Below are positions 52,618 through 61,600 of a stretch of DNA of 64,000 bases, in pieces. This DNA comes from Crateriforma spongiae. Lineage in GTDB: Bacteria; Planctomycetota; Planctomycetia; Pirellulales; Pirellulaceae. The DNA is taken from positions 434,001 through 498,000 of the forward strand of contig NZ_JAAXMS010000006.1 of assembly GCF_012290005.1 (NCBI RefSeq), written 5' to 3'. Numbering within the stretch: the stretch's first letter is position 1; each line of letters starts with the position of its first letter. The notes under the pieces are model-generated. The model searched no databases. It was not told the origin of the DNA and was given only the letters and a program-made list of their open reading frames with translations. The position numbers were made by a program, and so were the translations under genes.

Positions 52618-55425
52618 TTAGGCGTCGATGTCGGCCAAGAAGTTTTCGATGATTTGACGATTGCGTTCGGTGGTGTCACCCAAATAGACGTTTTGGGTGG
52701 CACGGCAAAGGTCCAGCAAGTTGTTGGCTTCACACAGCAACTGCATCCAATCGTTTTCTTCTTCTTGTTCGGGGTCCATGATTTCGAACGCGGAAATTCC
52801 CGTCGCGGTTTCGGCGGTCTTGACGCGTTCCAGTGATTCCACGGCGCGGGTCTCGATGGACTGGGCGCAGTGGGCGATCGCGTCGATTTGGTGACTCTTG
52901 GCCAGTCCGGAAAGTGTCACTGCGAGTTCTCGCAAACGATTGACGTCACGATGGTCCATCGCGTCGGCGATCAGTTCGACGTGCATGCCGATCTTCAGTG
53001 CGACCTGCTTGGTCAGCCCGTTTTCGTCCAAGCCTTGTCCCAGTTCGCTCGGGTGGATCTTTTTGATGAAGCGTTCGACCAAGTCCGGATCGAACTGGGT
53101 GCCGGCACAACGTCGCAGTTCTTCGACGGCTTCCTCGTGGCTGCGGCCTTTGCGGTACACGCGATCGCTGACCATCGCGTCATAGCTGTCGGCGATCGTC
53201 AAGATCCGTGCGCCCAATGGGATGTCTTTGCCGTGCGGCAGATCATCGTGCCGACCACCGCCGGCGTAAAAGGCGTGGTGGCTGTGAATGATCTCGGTCA
53301 ACATCGGCGAATCGAAGGTGCCTTCGATGATGTCCACGCCGATACGGTCGTGTTCGCCCATCAATTTCCATTCGGCAGCGGTCAGCTTGCCGGGTTTCAG
53401 CAGCACGTGGTCGGGGACACCGATCTTGCCGATATCGTGCAGCAAGCCGGCGACTTCGAACATGTATAACTGTTTCTGGTCGACCAAGCCGCGGGCGGTG
53501 CGGACGCACAGGTCGGCAACACGACAACTGTGTTCAGCAGTCTGGCTGTCGCGATACGATAGCGCGCCCAACAATGCCGTGACGGCTTGGAACGGAACCG
53601 CCGGACCGGTCACCGCGGTGGCGGCCGACGGAGCCGCACGTGAATCGTCCGCCTTGGCAGATTCTTGTTGTTCTTCGAAACCCGGTTCGTAGGCGACGAC
53701 ACGGTTACGGCCGCGTTGTTTGGCGATGTATAGGCACGCGTCGGCTTGGTTGATCAGTTCTTGGGGGTCGGCCGGGTCGTTGACCAATTCGGACACGCCG
53801 ATACTGGCGGTCAGACGTAGTTCGGCCGGATCGTCCAACCGGATTTCCATGATTGCCCGGCGGGTTTCCTCGGCTTCGTGGATCGCTTGCGAAAGATCAC
53901 AGCCCGGCATGACCACACAAAATTCTTCACCGCCGTATCGACACACCAGGTGGCGTGATTCGTGGCGATCGCGAATCGTCTTGGACACTTTCCGCAACAC
54001 TTCGTCGCCGATGTGGTGTCCATAGTTATCGTTGACGCTTTTGAAGTGGTCATTGTCGAACATCAGGCACGCCAGCGTCGTGCCGTTGGACGACGCGGTG
54101 CTGTACAGCGTTTCAAAGCGTTCGAAGAACGCGCGACGGTTCAGACAATTGGTCAGACTGTCGCGGGTCGCCAGCAGTTCCAGTTCGCGGTTCTTGCGTC
54201 GAATTTCATCGCGACTGGACCGCAACATCGAAAGCATGCGTTCTTGTTCGGCACGGTGGGCTTCGATGTGCGTAACGTCACGCAGGGTCACCAGCGCCCC
54301 GCGTTTGCTGTTGTCACCGCCGATCGGCGCGGTGTTGACCGAAAAGACGCGAACCTCGCCGCTGGAGATGCGGTACCGCTGGATCGATGTCGTGATCGAT
54401 TCACTGGACTGAATACTTCGCAGCCAAGGATGCTGGTCTTCGCTGGAATCGGCATCGTGGACCCACGGCAATTCGTCGATCTTTCGGTCACGGACTTCCG
54501 ATGCGACCGATCCGGTGCACGACAGGAACGCTTGGTTGGCCAAGACGATGTGCCCCTTATCGTCCAACAACAACAAGCCTTCGGCCAATGTGTCCAGCGC
54601 ACCACGAACGCGATCGGGAACAACCTGCGAACCAGTAAACGCGCCCATGATTTTGGCCATCACGGTGAAGTAGGCGAACAGCCCCGCGAATCCGACATAA
54701 AGCGCCAGTGGGAACAACGATCGTGAGGTCAACGATCCCCACAAGGATGCTTGGTCGCCCTGGAAGGAAAACTCCACGGTTCCCCAGGGCCGACGGTTCA
54801 GTGTGATGGGGACTTCGACCGTGTTGGTTTTAACGGCCGCTGATTCGTCGCCGGTGTCGCGAAGTGACTGGCGGATTTCTTCGGGCAGCGACGCCAATTT
54901 GCCCGGCAAACCGGTCAAGTCGTCACACATTTCCGTTGCGGTTTGACGGATGCGATTCTTGACGGTCGACACCAAGCCGGATTCAGGTGGATCCGCGGGC
55001 GTTGAAGCTGCGGGCGACATCATGGACGACATCGATCCCGCCGTTTGGATCGGCATCGTTGATAGATGCGAGTTTGATTCCAGTGGACCGGCGTCATTGC
55101 GTCCGGAATCGGCGGCCCAAAACGATTCGTGGTAACCGGTGTCCAGACGCAGGATGCCCAAATCGCTGCGGACGCCGATGGAAAGCAGTTCGGGGTTACG
55201 ATCGACCAGGGTTTTCAGGGTGCCGTCCAGGTCGGACCACTGGCCACGGCGCACCGCCATCGCCGCGTGAATCGCCACCGATTCACAATACGATTGCTTG
55301 GCTTTCATGCGTTCGTGGTCGACGTCGGGCACGACACCAAACATTTGTGCCGATATCAACAACCCGACGCTGACGCACGTTAGCGCAAAAGCGATGCGTA
55401 ACGCTGCGAAGTACGTCCGAAACAA
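52618..55425 (-). CDS. PAS-GGDEF-HD(GYP-like) cyclic-di-GMP protein with HPt-like tail
   Basis: The 935-residue protein has two membrane helices (about residues 5-30 and 236-262) around a periplasmic sensor region, a PAS domain (about 270-385), a GGDEF domain with YGGEEF near 498, and a C-terminal HD domain with AGLLHDIGKIGVPD near 662 and a GARILTIADSYDAMVSDR block. The HD-GYP motif HHExxDGSGYP reads HHAFYAGGGRHDDLP, so metal-binding HH stays but the GYP part is lost. Residues about 815-900 resemble an HPt helical bundle without its histidine. The diguanylate cyclase half looks intact. The adhesin upstream is a possible output. Confidence 0.9.
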   Translation of the reverse strand: MFRTYFAALRIAFALTCVSVGLLISAQMFGVVPDVDHERMKAKQSYCESVAIHAAMAVRRGQWSDLDGTLKTLVDRNPELLSIGVRSDLGILRLDTGYHESFWAADSGRNDAGPLESNSHLSTMPIQTAGSMSSMMSPAASTPADPPESGLVSTVKNRIRQTATEMCDDLTGLPGKLASLPEEIRQSLRDTGDESAAVKTNTVEVPITLNRRPWGTVEFSFQGDQASLWGSLTSRSLFPLALYVGFAGLFAYFTVMAKIMGAFTGSQVVPDRVRGALDTLAEGLLLLDDKGHIVLANQAFLSCTGSVASEVRDRKIDELPWVHDADSSEDQHPWLRSIQSSESITTSIQRYRISSGEVRVFSVNTAPIGGDNSKRGALVTLRDVTHIEAHRAEQERMLSMLRSSRDEIRRKNRELELLATRDSLTNCLNRRAFFERFETLYSTASSNGTTLACLMFDNDHFKSVNDNYGHHIGDEVLRKVSKTIRDRHESRHLVCRYGGEEFCVVMPGCDLSQAIHEAEETRRAIMEIRLDDPAELRLTASIGVSELVNDPADPQELINQADACLYIAKQRGRNRVVAYEPGFEEQQESAKADDSRAAPSAATAVTGPAVPFQAVTALLGALSYRDSQTAEHSCRVADLCVRTARGLVDQKQLYMFEVAGLLHDIGKIGVPDHVLLKPGKLTAAEWKLMGEHDRIGVDIIEGTFDSPMLTEIIHSHHAFYAGGGRHDDLPHGKDIPLGARILTIADSYDAMVSDRVYRKGRSHEEAVEELRRCAGTQFDPDLVERFIKKIHPSELGQGLDENGLTKQVALKIGMHVELIADAMDHRDVNRLRELAVTLSGLAKSHQIDAIAHCAQSIETRAVESLERVKTAETATGISAFEIMDPEQEEENDWMQLLCEANNLLDLCRATQNVYLGDTTERNRQIIENFLADIDA

Positions 55426-55456
55426 TTTCGATTCCCTTTCCCGTGCGATCCGGTTT

Positions 55457-55486
55457 CACGTTCGTTCGAAGGACCGAACGAACGTG
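55457..55486. promoter_or_regulatory. perfect 12-bp inverted repeat upstream of the c-di-GMP gene
   Basis: CACGTTCGTTCG (55457-55468) and CGAACGAACGTG (55475-55486) form a perfect 12-bp inverted repeat with a 6-base spacer. It lies 32-61 bases upstream of ATG 55425 and about 200 bases beyond the end of the adhesin gene. No T-run follows on the minus strand, so a repressor/activator operator, or an adhesin-mRNA hairpin, is likelier than a terminator. Confidence 0.5.
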
Positions 55487-55693
55487 GTTGCCCCATGGAA
55501 TTCGTCGGCGCCGTCCGGATCAGTGACGCCAATCGTCCATCTAAGTGTTGACCTGTGTTTGGTGAACGGCGGTGTGGGAATGTCGGACAGGGCCGGACAA
55601 GCGGATGCGGCGAATCGACCTTGTCAAATATTCCGTTTGTGACGGCTGGTCGTCCCGGGCACCCGAGTGGCCAAGTCCGTTCGCGGTGGACCA

Positions 55694-58600
55694 CTATTTC
55701 AAGATTTCGTCGATGCGGTCTTCGGTTTCGTCCGAACCGGCGCGGTAACCCGAAAGCAGCACCGACGGGTCGACGACTTTCCAGGACGGCATTCCGGCCG
55801 CCAAGGTCGCGATCAACATCCCGCCACGCAGGGTCCACAGGACATAACCCAACGACGCCAAGCCCAACGTGGTCGCGGCACCGCCGACAATCACACCACC
55901 GGACTGTTCGGTCTGGTTTTCATCCTGCATCTGTTCCCACTGTTGCCAGACGACGGCGTTTTGCAGGTCCAACGTGCGGATTCGGTCGATCAGCTGAATT
56001 TCCGTCGTACTGAACCCAAGTCTCGTATAGTCGGCGTCTTTGCCCAGACGGATCGACCCACCGACATCGGTCGAAAAACTGGCTTGCTGGGCCATGGAGT
56101 TTCGGACACCAATACCGCCATTGCCCTTCACCGTGCCTCCACCGGTCGTGATGGTCGCCGCCGAATCTTTCGAACCGGAAGAGGCCTCATCGCTCGATTC
56201 ATTCGATCCGGTCGGCGATGCGACACCATCGGTTGCATCGGAGCTTCCTTCGCCGCCTTCACCACCGTCACCGGAGTCGGAGGAATCGTTGTCTTGGGTG
56301 TCCGTGTCGGTGTCCGTGTCTGTATCGGTGTCCGTATCGGTATCGCTGTTGTTGTCGTTGTTGCTGTCGCCGCCGTCTCCATCACCACTTCCGCCGGTGG
56401 GCGGTGCCGCCTGGACTTCGATCGTGACCACCGTGTCACCGCTTTCCAATGATCCGTCACTGGCACGATAGACGAATTGGTCGGTGCCAAAGTAGGCCGT
56501 CGATGGGGTGTAGATGATGGTGCCGTCGGGATTGACCGTAACGGAACCGTGCGAGGGCGCCGTGACCAGAACCACGTGCAACGGATCGCCATCCACGTCA
56601 AAGTCGTTGTTCAGCACGCCGGGCCCGTTCAACGTCACCGGCTGGTCGACCAGCGTTTGATACGATTCGGTGTCCGCAACGGGGGCTTCGTTGACGTCAT
56701 TCACATTGATCAATACGGTTTCAACCAGGCTGTTGAAGTACGCGTCGCTGACGCGAATGTCCAGTGAATAGTTGTCGGTCGATTCGAAATCCAGGTCGGC
56801 GATCGCCAGAGTGATTTGGCCGGTGTTGGGATCAATCTGGAATCGACCCACAGCGTCGCCACCAACGATTTGCCAGTTCTGCAAAGTCGTCGTTGCGTCG
56901 GCGTCTTGTGCAACCATGGAACCGACCACGGTGCCACTGGGTGAGTTTTCATTGATCGTCATGACTTGCCCCGGGGTGATGACGGGGGTGAATTCGTTGA
57001 CGTCACCAATGGCGATATTGAACGACTGGCTGGCGACCGACCCGTCACTGCTGGACGCTTCGATGATGATGGTGCGTGTGGCACCATGGATCTCGCGATT
57101 GATCGACGCGGCTGTGGTGACTTGTCCGGTGACCGAATCGATCTGGAACAGGCCGTCCGGATTGCTAGTCAGTTGATAGGTGATCGTGTTGTTGGTTCCG
57201 TCCAAATCGATCGCGTCGGCGGTGATTCCCACCGGAGTTCCGATCGGGCTGTTTTCATCGACGGTGTTCGTTACCACATCGGAATCTACCGGCGCGGTCA
57301 CGTCGAATTCGTCGGCGTCGGTGATTTGGATGGTGAATGTCGTGTCGGCGGTCGACCCGTCCGTTGAATGGGCGCGGACGACGATGTCATGACTGGTGTC
57401 GGATTCGTAATCCAACAATCCACCATTGGCCACTCGCACGATACCGCTGATCGCGTCGATCTTGAATCGTCCGCCCGCGTTGTCGGCCAGACTGTACGTC
57501 ACCGTGTTGTTGGTGCCGTCGGAATCGGTGGCCGATGCGGTGATCCCGACCAGCGTGTCGGTCGCCGCATTTTCAATGACACGATTGACTGATCCGTCGG
57601 TATCCGCCGGCGCGGTGACGGCATGCTCGTTCGCATCGGTGATCGTGACGGTAAAGGTTTCGGTATAGCTTGCCCCCGCGGTGTCGGTGACTTGGACGAT
57701 GATGTCGTGGCTGACCGCGGATTCATAATCCAGCAATGAAGTATCCGCCACGCTGACTTCCCCCGTCAAAGCGTCGATGGCGAATCGACCGCCCGCGTTG
57801 TCGACCAGGCTGAACGTGGCCGAATCGGACGCGTCAACGTCGCTGGATCCGATCGTTCCGATGGGGGTGGTGTCGGCGGCGTCTTCGATCACCGACAACC
57901 CCGGATCGATCAAGTCGTGTGGGGCGTCATTGGATCCGCGGATCGTGATGGTGATCTGGGTGGTGGACGTGGCTCCCTGGGTATCACGGATGGTGTAAGT
58001 GAAGACGTCGCTGAGAGTGTCCGTGCTGGTCCGCAACGCTTGCACCGCCGGATCCAGTTCGTCCAGCTGATAGGTGTAGCTGCCGTCGGACTGGATCACC
58101 AAGTTGCCGTACAAACCGCCGACGGGCGCACCCACATTGCCGCTGGCGTTGGGTTGACTTCCCACGGCCACGCCGGTCACGGTCGCGGCGTCGCCCGAAT
58201 CGGCGTCCGTATCGTTGTCAAAGACGTTGCCCAGCGCATCGCTGCCGGGGACCGAATTGCCGACGCCGCCCGATTCGACCGCCGTGCCGCTGTCGACCGT
58301 TGCCACCGGCGCGTCGTTGGTTCCGGTGATGGTCACTGTGACCGTTTCGGTGTCCGACAGCGGTGTGCCGGCATCGTCGGTGACGCTGACGGTGTAAGTC
58401 AGGATCAGCGTATCGCCGTCGGCCAAGAAATCGAACGCTTCGGTGCCGCTGTTGAAATCCCAGGTCAGCGTGTCGGTCGTTTCGGTACCGTCCAAGATGG
58501 CATTGGGTGATACGGACAGGAATCCTTGCAACGTCGGATTGTCCAGTGCGGGTGGAACACTGCCTGCACCGGTTCCGGAAACGGCGACACTGTCAACCGA

Positions 58601-61600
58601 TGCGGTGACGTTGTCGGTCAGGTCGGCGTCGTCAATCGTGAAGGTTCCGGTATCGGTCAGTCCCGCGTCGGCTTCGGTCAAGCCCGACGTGGCCGGGCCG
58701 CCCGTGATCAACGGCGAATCGTTGGTGCCGGTGATGGTGACGGTAACGGTTTCGGTGTCCGACAGGGTGGAGGCAGAATCGTCGGTGGCGCTGATGGTGT
58801 AGGTCAGGATCAGCGTTTCGCCGTCGGCTAGGAAGTCGAACGCTTCGGTGCCGCTGTTGAAGTTCCAGGTCAGCGTGTCCGTCGTTTCGGTGCCGTCCAA
58901 TATCGCTGTCGGCGATACGGACAGGAAGCTTTGCAAAGCCGCGTTGTCCAGCGATCCGGGAACGCTGGACGCGCCGCTGCCAGAAACGGCAACGCTGTCG
59001 ACGGCGGCGGTGACGTTGTCGGTACGGTCAAGGTCGCTGATCGTCAGCGTCCCGGTGTCGGTCAGTCCACTGTCGGTTTCGGTCAGGCTGGACGTGCCTG
59101 GACCGTCGGTGATCACCGGTGCGTCGGCGGTTCCGTTGATGGTGATGGTGACGTTCTGCGTGTCGGTGGCACCTTGACTGTCGGTGACTTCGATCGTGTA
59201 AGTCAGCGTCAAAGATTCACCGCTGGCCAGATAGTCAAACGACTCACCACCGCTGTTGAAGTTCCACGTCAACGTGTCGGTCAACTCGGTCGCATCTAGC
59301 ACGTTCGCGGTCGATGACAACATGGATAGCAACGTGGCGTTGTCGCTGCCTAGGCCGGTTGTGGTTCCGCCGGTGACGACTCCCGTCACACTGCTTGTCA
59401 CGATATCCGTCAAATCGGAATCGCTCACCGTCAGCGTTCCGCTGCTGGTCAATGTGGTGTCGGTCTCGGTCAGCGTTTCCGCGGCACTGTCACCCGTATC
59501 GACGAAGACATCCGGCGTGTCATTGGTTCCCGTGATGGTGACCGTGACGGTTTCGGTGTCGGACAGGGTGGAGGCGGAATCGTCTGTGGCGCTGATGGTG
59601 TAGGTCAGGATCAGCGTTTCGCCGTCGGCTAGGAAGTCGAACGCTTCGGTGCCGCTGTTGAAATTCCACGTCAGCGTGTCGGTCGTTTCGGTACCGTCCA
59701 GGATCGCGGTCGGTGAGACGGACAGGAAGCTTTGCAACGTCGCATTGTCAAGCGATCCGGGAACGCTGGATGCGCCGGTGCCTGAGACGGCAACGCTGTC
59801 GACGGCGGCGGTGACGTTGTCGGCGTTGTCGGAATCGCTGACTGTGAACGTGCCTGAATCGGTTAGGCCGCTGTTGGTTTCGGTCAGCGATGACGTGGCG
59901 GGACCGCCGCTGATGATCGGGGCGTCTTCGATCGAGTTGACGGTGACGTTGAAGGTCACATCGGTGAATTCGCCGCGAGCGTCGGTGGCTCGGACGGTGA
60001 TTGTGGTCGTGCCGTGTTGCTCGGCGGCGTAGTCCAACGTCAACGTTCCCGCACCGTTGTCGATGTTAGCGGAATCGAGGAACGCGGGACTGCTGTAGCC
60101 GATCAGACTGTAGGTCAGCTCGTTGTCGGCGTGTTCCAGATCGCTGAACGCGGCATCGAGGTCGATGACCGTGTCCGGTGCGTCTTCGTTGACAGTGACG
60201 TCGCCGATGCTGCCGGTCGGGTTGCTGTTCAAGAAGATATCGACGGCACCGGACGGCGAGTCGTATTCGTCGTAGACGGTGAAGCCGACGGAGTCATTGA
60301 GCAAGGTGATCGCGTCGAACGTTCCGGCCAACGTCGTGGACGTGAAGATGTCTTGCAGGTAGCCGCCCGCCGTCATGCCGGTGAGGTCGAGTTCCAATTG
60401 CGCGCCAAGACCCAACGTCAATGTGCCGCCGACCGCGATCGATTCGTAAACGCTGGTGGAGGATGCTGACAAACGAACGATCGCGTCGTTGTCGAGCGTC
60501 AGATCGTTTGTGATCGCGCCCGTGCCGATCAGCAACGAGTCGTCGATCACGACTTCGCCGGTCGCGTTGATCGTGTAACCGTTCAAGTCCAACGTGCCCG
60601 AAATCACGTTCAGGTCTTGCGAAGTTCCGTTGAGCACCAAGTCATCGGCCAGGATCGCCGTGCCGGTGGTCTTGTCGATGTTCAGATTGCCATCGGAAAG
60701 GTCGTCGCCGGAGATCGTTTGCGTGCCGGTTCCGTTCAGCGTGATTTGCGAGTTGCCGCCGACGCTGGTGTCCGATGACGTGATGTTGCCCGCGACGCGG
60801 ATCTCGCCGACGTTCAATGCATTGACGCTGGTGATGGTCAGATCGCCGCCAACGTTCAGCACGCCGGAGATGTTTTTGCTGTAGTTGGAATCGAAAATGA
60901 CGTCATCAAAGTTGATCGACGACGCGGTGATGGTTCCCGAGTTGTTGCCGAAGGTGATTGTGTGCGTCAGATCGGCAACGGTTCCGGCGACATGATTCAA
61001 AACGCCATTGATGGTCAGGTCAGTGCCGAACGTCAGCGTGCCGGACGCCTTGTTGATCGTCAGGTGTTCGGCTTTCGCGGTGCCGGTCGTTGCCGAAACA
61101 ATTTGATCGCCGGTGCCGTCGGCGATGATCATCGTCGTGCCGCTGTAGCTGTCATCGCCGTAGTTGATGTCGCCGGCGACGGTGATCTGGCCGCTGTTCA
61201 GCGTGCCCGCATTGGTGAAGGTGAAGTCGCCGTCGACGTCCAGCGTTCCGACGATCACGCGGGATCCCGCAACGGTGCTGTTCAGGATCACATCGTCAAA
61301 CGTTGCCGAACCGGCATCGATCGTGGTGTTATGACCTTGGAACTCGACGACTTGACCGTTGGTATCCCATCCGCCGGAGGTGTGAGTGAAATCACCGCCG
61401 AGTTCGATATCGTTCAGCAACCGAACGGTTCCGGAGGCTTTGTTGATGACCAGGTTGCCCAGTTCTCCGGTGCCGCCACCGGTCGAGATCGTTTGGTCGG
61501 TGGTTCCATCGAGAGTCAGCACGCTGGTACCCGACCAGGCACTGTCGAGCGTCGTGACGTTTCCCGATGCGGTCACGCCCGCACCGTTGATCGTGACGGC

